Assembly: GCA_022570795.1 (NCBI GenBank)
Contig: JAKUDP010000028.1
Location: 1,178,001-1,242,000, forward strand
DNA: 64,000 nucleotides
Reading direction: 5' to 3'
Source of the DNA: Sphaerulina vaccinii
Taxonomy: Eukaryota > Ascomycota > Dothideomycetes > Mycosphaerellales > Mycosphaerellaceae
How positions within the stretch are numbered: the stretch's first letter is position 1; every line of letters starts with the position of its first letter. Made by a program: the position numbers and the translations under genes. This document shows, piece by piece, positions 33,841 to 43,347 of the stretch. Under the pieces are notes generated by a model. The model ran no database searches and was not told the DNA's origin. It worked only from the letters and a program-made list of their open reading frames with translations.

Positions 33841-35816
33841 CTACTTTTCACTTACATATGGTGATCTCGTAGCGCCACAGTTGCTTAGAATCTCTTGATA
33901 GAAAGGAGTCAGCTTGTCAAGCGAATCATAGCGCGTGATATTGTAAACATTGTCTCCGTATTCATTCAGCCCATTCTCAAGCTCCAAAGGAAGCGCAACA
34001 GCCATCTTCTGGGCTGTAAGGTTGCCAGTGGTCTGATCAGGTGAATGATTAGCCTGCCACCAGCCATCCTTCGCCGAGTTGCCAGCTGCATTGAGCACGG
34101 AGTCTGAGTCGACATAGAATCGAGAGCCTTCGTCGTGGTAGTAAGCAGCTCCATTGTGACTGAAGATACAATTGCTTTGAACGGTAGTGTTGGGACTGGC
34201 AGACAAGGTGTAGATGCCACCGAGGTCGGTATGCTTCAGGCCGTACTCCTGTAGAAGATTGTGCTTGATCACTCCACTCTTCTGAGTAGTAGGCGTCGTA
34301 TAGATTGGTTGATAGTCGTAAAGACCTCGCTGAACATAGACCGGATTGCCGCCAGCATCGTTCGAACCCCAGCCATAGCCCCAGGCAATCCCACTATATG
34401 GAAGGTTGGTGAAGGTGTTGTGCGATATCTCGGTACCAGTATTGTATGTCACAAGTATGGTAGCGGCTGAGGTGATTGTGATTGCGGTATCGTTGAAGAC
34501 ATTCTGCATGATCAAGTTGTCTTGGTTGATCATGCGCTCGTCGCTAGGGTGGTGTGCATCGGCTTGTATACCTCCGATCGTGATACTGTTCGCTCCAGTC
34601 TGTGTGAATAGCATGTCACTGATCTCTACGCGCGTAGCACCAAGGCCAATGCCACTTGTATGGGCATTTGGGTCGTTGCCGATGCCGAAACCTCCCATAA
34701 TGGCAGTCATGCTTCCGCCTGTGAATGTGATGTCTCTGGCTGCAGATGCCTGCACTGATCCTGGGACTTGCCAAAAGTGAGGGCGAGAAGATTCGAATTC
34801 GTCGTATGTTCGATTCAGTCCAATGTAGCCGGTTGATCTGCGTATCCCACGTTGCTTGAAGGATATTTCCATGTGGTGTGCTGTGCTCCTGTTAGCCTAG
34901 TGAATTGTATGAAGAGATCCGGTTGGCTTACCATATAGTTGAAGCCTTCGAACGTTAGATCATGTACAGGTTCGTCGTACGTGCCACTGATGACCAGCAA
35001 TTGCTCTAGCTGGGCGAGTACAAGGTACATGTCCGGAGGTTGAACATGTGGCGGAGGTATGTAATAAATCATTCCGTTGTCCGAGTGAAGGTAGTACTCG
35101 TCTGCCTCGTCCAGGAAAGCGAACACGTTCTCAACGAAGAAGCCTTTCTCTGCGAAGGGCGCCAGGATGTGATCCCATCCTTGAATGTTGTTACTCTAAG
35201 CAGGCTGGGCCATGACGATCTCCTCGTCTCGTACAGATTCGATAGGAACATACCGGTCTGTGAATGAGCCAAGGGATCGAATCTCACCAGTCTCTAGGTT
35301 CGGCGTGGTGAGCAAGAAGTCGGCGCTGGAGTTGGCGATGCGATAGCCATCAGTTGTGTTGAGCAGCCAGTCGCGATCCAATGGCTGGCGTGGGCGTTGA
35401 GCATGACATTAATTAGCATAAACGTGTCTCGAATGTATGCCGATAGGTGTAGAAGCGGCCCATATGCCTTTGGTAGTGTCGTATGGCTTCCAGTCTGTGA
35501 GAGGCAAGCCACCTGAAATGTTCACACCACCATTGGCTGTCTCCGCCGTCCAAATCACACGATGGCCATTGGAGCCCGAGTCGAGTGCTGTAAAGTTGAG
35601 AGTTCTGTCAAGGTAGTAAGTGCCAGCCTCGACATGGATAAGCAGGTCAGAGCTTAAGTCGCGATTACAAGTCCGTACGGCTACCTGCGCACGACCGAGT
35701 GTAGCAAATGGCTGCTCGATCGAGCCAGGATGTCCATCGTTGCCGCTGAGTGACACGAAGAACTCTGCAGTGGTCGTCGAAGCCAGTAACGTCCAGAGAA
35801 AGCGGTTGCCGAACAT
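33841..35816 (-). pseudogene. Broken parallel beta-helix (pectin-lyase-fold) secreted protein
   Basis: Homologous in style to secreted fungal right-handed beta-helix proteins, possibly GH141-like polysaccharide-acting enzymes. A signal-peptide-like ATG start lies at 35816 (MFGNRFLWTLLASTTT); an in-frame ATG at 35849 also exists. The frame continues with ISLSGNDG-type start, PFATLGRAQ and HVEAGTYYLD. It is then broken by an in-frame TAA (35409-35411) and an in-frame TAG (35196-35198), with recognisable protein on both sides in the same frame. A normal 51-nt intron fits at 34881-34931 (GTAAGC...CAG). About 40 nt into the next exon, near 34838, the frame must shift by one base to continue as STGYIGLNRTYDEFESSR. 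The rest is intact to 33841, with SGIAWGYGWGSNDAGG, GLKHTDLGGIYTLS and a normal stop. Both stops fit C:G to T:A changes (TAG from TGG, TAA from CAA). Assembly error is the alternative. Confidence 0.8.
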
Positions 35817-36625
35817 GATGTTATCGAAGTTCTGTGAGTAAGTTGACATCAAGAGGCCAGTGGGCTTTCACTGCTTTGAATATGAGCATCACCAAGGACG
35901 TCCCAAGCTTTAGCCTATGTGTACAGCAAGAGCATCTGGCAAGCTTGGAGGGCAATAGTCTTCCCCTCAGTGCCCCGAACATGCGGCCAAACAGTTACCC
36001 GTCTGGTCGTTCTGGTATCACGCTACTTGTAGCACTTACAGTATGTTCAGGCGCACTGCACGAATTGCGACTTCTGATCGCGAGCTCCCACATCATCCAT
36101 CATCTTATTTTAAGCGAGAGCCATCAGGTCTTGTGCGAAGACTGAACATATTCCTTTCTTCACATCAGGCTGGGGATTCGTTCCTCGTTCGTCTGCCTCC
36201 ACTTTGGAAGCCTGGGATATCATATCCACTTGTATTGACCTGAACCGCCTAATTCGGTAGGTCTTGGTGGTATTCATGGCGAGCATGTCCGGGATGAATC
36301 TTGCTCATGTCTGGGTGATAGGCAGGTGCAATTGCCGGACACGTGTTGCCATTGCCTTCCCGCCGGCTCAGCCTCGACAACTTGTGCCTGTGTCTTCATC
36401 CTTCGTAGGGATGGAATGCCGGCGAGAGGATCGATCGTAGTGGTACCATCTTCATGATGGGCTTGTTGATGCTGATGTTCTCAGAGAAGGAGAAGCACAA
36501 CGCGAACTTGACTCGATCACATGCAGCTCCACTATTCCTTGGCATATCAGACCCACTTTCACGACTCTTACACCTGCCATAACTGCAGTGGCCTTCCCTC
36601 TCTCTTCGCCGTACTATCATCAGCA
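35817..36625. other. 0.8-kb divergent spacer
   Basis: Upstream region between the broken beta-helix gene and FAM32A. No coding or repeat signal recognised. Confidence 0.4.
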
Positions 36626-37085
36626 ATGCCTTCATCAGACTACACCTCCGCAGTAGGCGGCGGCCTGAAACTGAAAGGTTCCGGAGGGATCGATAAGAAG
36701 AAGAAAAAGAAGAAGTCCAAGTCCACCGAGGACAAACCCTCCAGCACCAACAACGATGCAGACGCGCCAACAACCGACCTCCAAAAAGCCCTCGCAAACG
36801 AAGACGATGTCGACAAAGTAGAAGTCTCCGAAGAAGTGAAAGAATACGGCAAAACAGAAGCACAGCGAAGACATGAAGAGAGGAGGAAGAAGAGGGTAAG
36901 TTAAGCATACTCTACCATACCATATTCAGCTTGGAAGGGAATGCTGATAGAAATCTAATTTGTAGCTCGAAGAACGTCTCCAGCGCGAAGGAGTTAAAAC
37001 GCATAAAGAGCGCGTACAGGAACTGAATAAGTATCTTTCGACTCTTAGCGAGCATAACGACATGCCTAGAATTGGACCTGGCTAA
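36626..37085 (+). CDS. FAM32A-like small nuclear protein
   Basis: Exons are 36626-36895 and 36966-37085 with the 70-nt intron 36896-36965 (GTAAGT...TAG, phase 0), giving 129 aa; human FAM32A is about 112 aa. The layout fits the family: a short N-terminus ending in VGGGLKLKGSGG, a poly-Lys run (about residues 24-33), an acidic linker, a conserved YGKTEAQRRHEERRKKR helix, then HKERVQELNKYLSTLSEHND and a PRIGPG end. FAM32A is a spliceosome-associated factor whose C-terminus sits near the exon-ligation centre in human C* complexes. The same role in this fungus is inferred. Confidence 0.93.
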
Positions 37086-37541
37086 GACGAGCTCTTGCGC
37101 GATGCTATGGAAAGGCTGGCATGCCACCACACCTGGTCAACAATCGGCACTTCCAGGAAAGAATGCTGATGATAAGAGACGTATGAAAAGGAGACGCCAT
37201 CAGGCTGTGAGATTTGAATCGCATGAGTTGAGGCAGTGACATGCGCTGGCATCGCTCTACGCTCCATTAAGCAGGATATGTACGTCTTCTCCTGTTCTCT
37301 CTCTCTCTCCTTTGACACATTACAGCCTCGAAGCTTGAAGCAATGTCTATCCTTGATAATACATCTCTTCAGATCTGTCTTGCGCAAACAAAAGAAATAG
37401 GCTGATGATGATAAGCAGTCCCTATGCAGAGCACCACAGCTTGGTTGAAGGTTTTCAGAAGAGCTTTCTCAGCTCCGCCGACGAAATGCTTGCGACATCA
37501 TTCTTCGATTTGCTGTGCTTGAGTTGGTGAGGATCAGATTC
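37086..37541. other. Convergent 3' spacer with a short TC run
   Basis: About 450 bp between the 3' ends of FAM32A and STE2. It contains a (TC)n run at 37296-37310. No gene seen. Confidence 0.5.
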
Positions 37542-38750
37542 CTAGTCTGAACGCACACTATACGTTCGGTCGACGTGGATGTATCCCGGTCCCTTCTGCA
37601 TCTCGAGGTCGATCTCATCATGTGTCTCTTTCCTTGGAGAGTCCTCGCCGATCAAGGTATCATCTGAAACAAGCTCTTTCTCATTCTGCGGTCGGCCGCT
37701 GCCACCGGTATTGCCTGTGTTTCGTGGTGCTGTGGCTATGTCGCGGTCGCGCTTGACCTGATTAGGTGCAGCGATGTTGAGATTGTTGGTGTTGGTGGCA
37801 GCCCACATGCTGGAGAGTGGGAGGAAGGTGGCTACGACGCACGGCATCAAAGAGCTGATTTGTGATGCGCCGAACGCGAAGTACGCGAGAATGCCGAAGA
37901 TAGCTATGGAAGAGGTCAGTATACATCGTGTTATGAGAGGATTATCGCTGTACTCACCGGGTATGACCATTGTCTGACAGCCCATCACGAAGATTATCTG
38001 CATGGGACCGAACTGCTTCATACCCATGGATCGGCGCTGATGTATGGCGTGGCCAAGCTTGGTGTTGAAGATGGCACTGAAGAAGAAGATGCTGGCGATG
38101 GTGCAGATGTTCGAAGCTGAAGCCAACGAGCTGATCAGCGCCCACTGCTCGGCGGTCTTACCGGCGACGTTGACGATGCCCAGGTCAATGTTGACAACCA
38201 TAGTGACGAATCGAATAGCGCAGACGGCCACTGCCATCAATGTTGTGGCTGCCGTGACCAAGAGGCGCCATCGTGTTCTCAAGGTGACACATACGATGCG
38301 GACCTGGAAGAAGAGCGAGAACTCCAAGCCAGCAATCACGAGGAAGTTGATAACTTCTGAAGCCACGGACAGTCGAATGGGGCCGTCAATGTCGTGATAG
38401 TAGCTGTTGGTCCAGTTGTAGAAGTTGTAGAAAGGTCCATGGAGCATCACAAGCATTATTATGGCGCGAATGAACAGCAATACCAAGGATCCGAGGTTGA
38501 GGAAGAATATGATGCTGCGCCGCTTCTCTGGTCTGGTCATGATGGCGAGTATCAACATCAGGACAACTGATATACCCAGCTGAATGCCATAGATGATGGC
38601 AGTGTCAACTGTAGTGTTCTGGAGGATCCAGATGTAGTTGATCTCCACGGAAGCATTGGTGACACCATCCGGCATGATCAAGGTCAACATCTGGGAGTAT
38701 GGGTCGAAGCTGGCATTGTATGTCAGGCCTTGCAATGGGGTGTCGGCCAT
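37542..38750 (-). CDS. STE2: STE2-type alpha-factor pheromone receptor
   Basis: Seven-helix G-protein-coupled receptor for the peptide alpha pheromone, at the plasma membrane, acting through the mating MAPK pathway. Exons are 37958-38750 and 37542-37903. The 54-nt intron 37904-37957 (GTGAGT...TAG) gives 384 aa. It is a multiple of three with no stop, so unspliced RNA also reads through. The extracellular N-terminus has N-glycosylation sites (YNAS, TNAS, QNTT). Helices begin at AIIYGIQLGISVVLMLILAI. Splicing rebuilds the conserved TM6 proline, QTMVIPAIFGILAYF. TM7 has LPLSSMWA. The tail is charged with many Ser/Thr, as needed for desensitisation. The ATG at 38750 gives a standard start (MADTPLQG). 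Confidence 0.95.
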   Translation of the reverse strand: MADTPLQGLTYNASFDPYSQMLTLIMPDGVTNASVEINYIWILQNTTVDTAIIYGIQLGISVVLMLILAIMTRPEKRRSIIFFLNLGSLVLLFIRAIIMLVMLHGPFYNFYNWTNSYYHDIDGPIRLSVASEVINFLVIAGLEFSLFFQVRIVCVTLRTRWRLLVTAATTLMAVAVCAIRFVTMVVNIDLGIVNVAGKTAEQWALISSLASASNICTIASIFFFSAIFNTKLGHAIHQRRSMGMKQFGPMQIIFVMGCQTMVIPGEYSDNPLITRCILTSSIAIFGILAYFAFGASQISSLMPCVVATFLPLSSMWAATNTNNLNIAAPNQVKRDRDIATAPRNTGNTGGSGRPQNEKELVSDDTLIGEDSPRKETHDEIDLEMQKGPGYIHVDRTYSVRSD

Positions 38751-39656
38751 GATGTATGTTTGCTGGCGCTTTGTTCAGTGCTGGAGTCGATGCACGGAGA
38801 ACATGCAGTTTGCTGAGGAGGACTTGAGTGGCGAAGAGTCCAGATAAAGAAGAGTTGGAGTCGCGGGTCCAGGGAGTGTTGTCTTCTTGACCAGCTTGGG
38901 CCAGGCGTTCGTTGGATATGAAAGAGCGAGAAACAAGAAGACCACTTCGCTGGAACAGAGGAGTTCTTGTAGCTTCTCGAACAATTGGAGCTGAGACAAT
39001 GCCTTGTGCTCTGCGGGAAAGGCTTCACCCCTCCGATTGTTCGGTGCACGGCAGAATTCACATGGGAAGTGAACGCCACACAATACGATGTCGCTGGTCG
39101 CGAAGTCGCTTGCTTGGCTGGAGAGTGATATTGTTGAGGGAGAGAAGAGCAAGGTGGAAGAGTGAGGTTGGAAGTTGCCCCATTCCGGTCCGCAGCGTGA
39201 AAGCGACTTCCAGCGCTCGGACACTTTCAGACGAATGGCCGCGATACCACGACCGCAACATGCGCATAAGTCCTGCAACGCGTACAACAAGTCTGAGCCT
39301 GACCAGCTGTTCGCATGGCCATGTTCGACTTGTATTCTCATCTCGCGGTGGCCAGGAGCGACATGCTTGGTATGTCTCAGAGAAAGAACAATACGAAGCT
39401 CAATATGTGGGGCTGTACCAATGCTGCATATCTCGAACTGCAATTCCGGGCTGCACGCCTCGGTGAGCTCTGAGCGAGCGATGTATCACCTGGATTGATG
39501 CTGCTACCACAGAATCATCAAATACGCGATGTGTAGGTCAATGTTCGTGCCTTCCATGTTGAAAATGAACATCCTTGCACATTGCCGCCTAGAAAACGCG
39601 CTAGGTCGCGAAAGTTCACGACAACACCTTCGCATCTGTGCGGCCATGCCTTCACG
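38751..39656. other. Divergent upstream region of STE2 and the BRCT gene
   Basis: About 0.9 kb; probably promoter and leader DNA. Minus-strand frames across 38775-39443 are Ser/Leu-rich shadows without domains. No motif confidently assigned. Confidence 0.4.
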
Positions 39657-41798
39657 ATGGCAAAACAGCGACATGCACTTACACTGAGATGCATGTACGG
39701 CTGTTTGTTGTCAAACCCGGACATCGAAGTCCTTCCACTGTTTGAGCACATCGACGACTTCACCGTCACCCAGCTTGTCAAAAGACGGGGATCCATTCTT
39801 TTGAGAGAAGAAACGGCCGACAACCGGACTAACACAACGGTTTTCGCACGTCTCAGTAAGTAACCGCAGCCACTTCAGCTTCACTTCCGCTGACACAGAT
39901 CAGCAACTCGCGGGCGAATCATTCAGCTCGAGACCTTCGTTGCAAACACATCCATCGAGCCGCCACCGGGTAACTTTGTGTCTGCTTATAAGGAACACAG
40001 CCGCCTCGCTTTGCCACTCAGTGCTGCACGTGACAGTATGTGCATGTCAAATGGCTTCATGGTCACTACTGATAGGGCTAGACAATCGCATATACCTACG
40101 AGATCTCGACACCATCGACTTCAGCGACCTGAACTTCAAGATTGAGGTGTCTTCAGCACTTCGGAAACCTCCAACGCCGCAATCCAAGGTCCCTGTGGAC
40201 ACACCGGCCTCTTCTGCAACGATGCCTATGAGAGAGAGCCAGGCTAAGGCCGAGCTGTACTCCGGAGTCGGTGACAGTGATCCGGACGATGTCGTTACAG
40301 AGAGCGAGAGCGAGACCTTCCCAGAAATAACTGTTAAGAAACCTCCTGCCGCTTCGAAAGACGATGCTACAGCTTCCGACACAGACCAGCCCCGGGCTCC
40401 AGCAGGCTCTGACTACGACTTCGACAAGGAACAGCACATACCCTCGTCTACTACGTCTGCGAAGGAGGTCCGCAGCAGTCAAGTGCAGAGAAAGCAACTC
40501 AAGGCACCGGACTCAGATGCTCCATCAGCTCCTTCTGCATTAGAGCCGGTAGCAGACGAGAATGTGGCAGACAAAGAAGAAGTCCCGCAAGAAGCTGAAC
40601 ACCACATCGGAACCACTATCTCACCTCACAAGTTGCTGAAGAAGACAGCGCCGCCGCTCAAGCGCAACACTGAGGCTCGAGCTGATCCCTATGGAATGCC
40701 TGACGACAATGAGCCTGTCCGAAGCTCCAATCCGTACAAGAAGGCCAGAGGCATGCCCAAGGTGACTGAGACTGAGGACGAGGAAGAGGATCAATCTCCA
40801 GTGCCTGCAACAGCCAAGAAGCTCAGGGGTGTGCCAAAGGCTCCAGTCGACGACGACGACGATGATGACGAAGAAGAGGATGAGATCGCCGTGGCTGTGC
40901 CGACCAGGAAGCGTAAAGGTATGTCCAAAGCGGCCGATTACAGTGATGACGATACAGAGGCGCCAGCGAAGAAGAAGCCAAAGAAGTCCTTGCGTAATGG
41001 TATGTGCTGACGCAATTGTGCCGACTGGTAGATCCTGCTAACACTCTGTGCTCAGTACCACAAACTCCGGTGAAGAAGGCATCATCAAGCAGATCGGCTA
41101 CGCCAGCCTCGAGCGCACGGCAAGGGAAAACTCTCAAGGTTCTGCTCAGCTGCAGTGCTCTCAAGCCGGCTGACAAGGCCTGGATGACGCGAAATAATGT
41201 CCCGGTCGTGCAAGCCACACCAGGCAAGCGGACTGACTTTGTTTGTGTGGTCAGGAATAAGTCGCTACCGTCTACCGTGAAGGTCCTCAAGACTCTGATG
41301 GCAGGCAATCCTGTTGTTGGAGACTCCTGGATCACGAGTTCCCGTAATGAAGGAGTGCTGCAGGATCCAGAGGACTACGTCCATGCGGACCTTAAGAATC
41401 TTGATTCCGATGATCACGATACCTTACGGCGCACACTCTTCGATGGAAAGACACTCGTCTTCACTGTGCACGCCTCGCAGACCTGGACTACAGACTGGCC
41501 TGAAGTGCAGAATCTTGCGGCTGATGGGAGCGCTGGGGAGGTCTGGAGTACAACGGCAGCCAAGGCCAACGCATTGAAGCAGAAGGACCCTTCTGATTCG
41601 GTGGTCTTCTTCGGCAACGATGACCCAGCGGATGACGATGCCGAGGCACTCATGAACCGTTATGGTCACACTGTCTACAACAGGACTATGTTTGCAAACG
41701 CCATCATCCAGGCTGAGCTCGATCTGGATTCGGATGAGTACAAGTTGGCCTTGCCTCTGGGAGCTCCTAAGAAGGCGAAGGGAAGAGTTAGAAAGTAA
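39657..41798 (+). CDS. Tandem-BRCT protein, possibly Mdb1/MDC1-like
   Basis: Probable nuclear DNA-damage scaffold. The model has exons 39657-39855, 39899-40999 and 41056-41798 (680 aa), with introns 39856-39898 (only 43 nt, GTAAGT...CAG) and 41000-41055 (with a GCTAAC branch site). The C-terminus carries two BRCT-like units: about 456-545 (KTLKVLLSCSALKPADKAW...NPVVGDSWI) and about 555-665 (FDGKTLVFTVHAS...YGHTVYNRTMFANAI). The middle is a long acidic, Ser/Pro- and Lys-rich linker with a Glu/Asp run near 383-395. Near residues 130-150, RIYLRDLDTIDFSDLNFKIE looks like the last strands of an FHA domain; with a diverged lead (RGSILLREETADNRTN) this would match the FHA-linker-tBRCT layout of S. 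pombe Mdb1 and human MDC1. The N-terminal model is uncertain and further 5' exons may exist. Confidence 0.75.
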
Positions 41799-42548
41799 GG
41801 TCGGCAGACAACAGCTCTCATGGATGGCCCAACTGTGGGCTCTACGGGAAGGGCTGCACAGTTTGCGAGGGTGGAAAGCCATGTTCAAGAGAACAGTATT
41901 CGTCGGCATCATATGTACTCTTAATGCTTCAGGTTCTGTACATATCAGCTATATGATCATAGCTATGCCTCGCAGCACATAAGATGATCATCAAGATATG
42001 CTCTGCTTCCAGTCCACTCAATGTCCCATCTCATTTCGATTTCTCACTGTTGATGCTCGCGGATCTCAATCGTCTGATGTCATGTAGAGCTCACTACATG
42101 TGCTTGTACAGACTTCTGGAAAAGCATATTTTTCCAAATGTCGTTGATTCGGATATCCTCCAATTGGAGTCCACAGACTTATTTGATCGCGGTATAACTT
42201 CTCCAGCATTACTGTGCTGACACCTGAAGTCGATATGTATGATCATATCGTCGAGATATACACCTCATCGTCGTCCCATGACTTTCGGGCAACCCTAAGC
42301 GGTCGTTCATTCGAGCCACAAGGCGGTCGCCCTCATGTTGAGTACCAACACATCTGTGCATCCTCGACCCGGCTTATGACTTGAAGTATTGCTTTTGATC
42401 GAGCGGACTGCTTTTGTATACAATTGACACAACATGTGTCCTTACCACTCATCAATGTGCACATGGATCATTCACCATAATGATCACGGCATCGGTATAG
42501 CATTCACTTTAAAGCTACTCAGCGCGCAGAACGCATGCCTTCATCCTC
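41799..42548. other. Convergent spacer, no gene seen
   Basis: 750 bp between the stops of the BRCT and dehydrogenase genes. AT-richer than its surroundings by eye. No signal found. Confidence 0.4.
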
Positions 42549-43347
42549 CTACCAAGGCAACTCATATCCCTCCCTATGCCAAAACTTCCCCGTCTCCTCA
42601 ATCCCCTTTGCCTGCACAATAGCCCACAACTTCGTAGCTGCCTCTTCAGGCTCAACAGCCTCAGCTGGATTTCCCGTAGGATCAGCCGTAGGGTTCAAAT
42701 TCGTCTTAACAATCCCCAGATGTAGTAAAGACACCACAATACCCTTCTCTTTCAAATCAATAGCCAAATTCACCCCAATGCTATTCACAGCTGCTTTGCT
42801 AGCTCTGTATGCGTAGTTTCCTCCTGCACTGTTATCTCCCATGCTTCCTACTCTGGAGCTTACGATTCCGATTCGTGCGTTTGTGGCTGCGAGGAGATTG
42901 GGAAGGAGAGCTTGGGTTAGGAGGAGTGGGCCGAAGGTATTGGTTTCGAAGATTCGGGTTAGATTGTCTTTGTTGATTGTTGTGAGGGCATCGTCTGGGA
43001 CCATTATTCCTGCTACGTTCAGGAGGAGGTCTACAGGCTTTCCTGAGAGTTGGGCTGCGAAGCCTGAGATTGATTCTGGGGATCGAACGTCGAGGCCTGG
43101 GGTATATTATCAGCTGTTATTGATGGTGTATGCGACTGGCTGGCTTACGATGCAAGCGACATTGTAGTGACTGGAGCTTTTGACCGACTTCATGATCAGC
43201 AGCGTGGACTTCATAGCCCTATAGCTCGTGTGAGCAGTCCTCTGCATATCGTTCCCGTCCACAGGCTGTATATACCTCGCTGATCAGTATGTTGGCAAAG
43301 GCATGTCCAATGCCTGAGTTAGCGCCTGTCACAACTGCCGTAGGCAT
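42549..43347 (-). CDS. Short-chain dehydrogenase/reductase, C-factor-like
   Basis: NAD(P)-dependent oxidoreductase with a Rossmann fold, 229 aa, from exons 43276-43347, 43149-43218 and 42549-43096. Introns are 43219-43275 (57 nt) and 43097-43148 (52 nt, GTAAGC...CAG). The cofactor motif TGANSGIG (7-14) starts right after the ATG at 43347 (MPTAVV). Other marks are the NVAG motif, an asparagine in the NTFGPL helix, the catalytic Ser in SSRVGSMG, and YxxxK as YRASK. The short length, about 230 aa, and these motifs resemble the C-factor/carbonyl-reductase-like class. Substrate is unknown, and the neighbours do not suggest a pathway. Confidence 0.9.

Noticed and set aside
35370..35420. 39-nt candidate intron that would remove the first stop of the beta-helix gene
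   Set aside because: The donor GTTTAT is poor, length is below all other introns here, and the removed part still encodes family-like AQRPR sequence. It also would not fix the second stop.
40036..40075. 40-nt candidate intron (GTATGT...TAG) in the BRCT gene
   Set aside because: Splicing it places an in-frame TAG at once, whereas leaving it in keeps the frame open.
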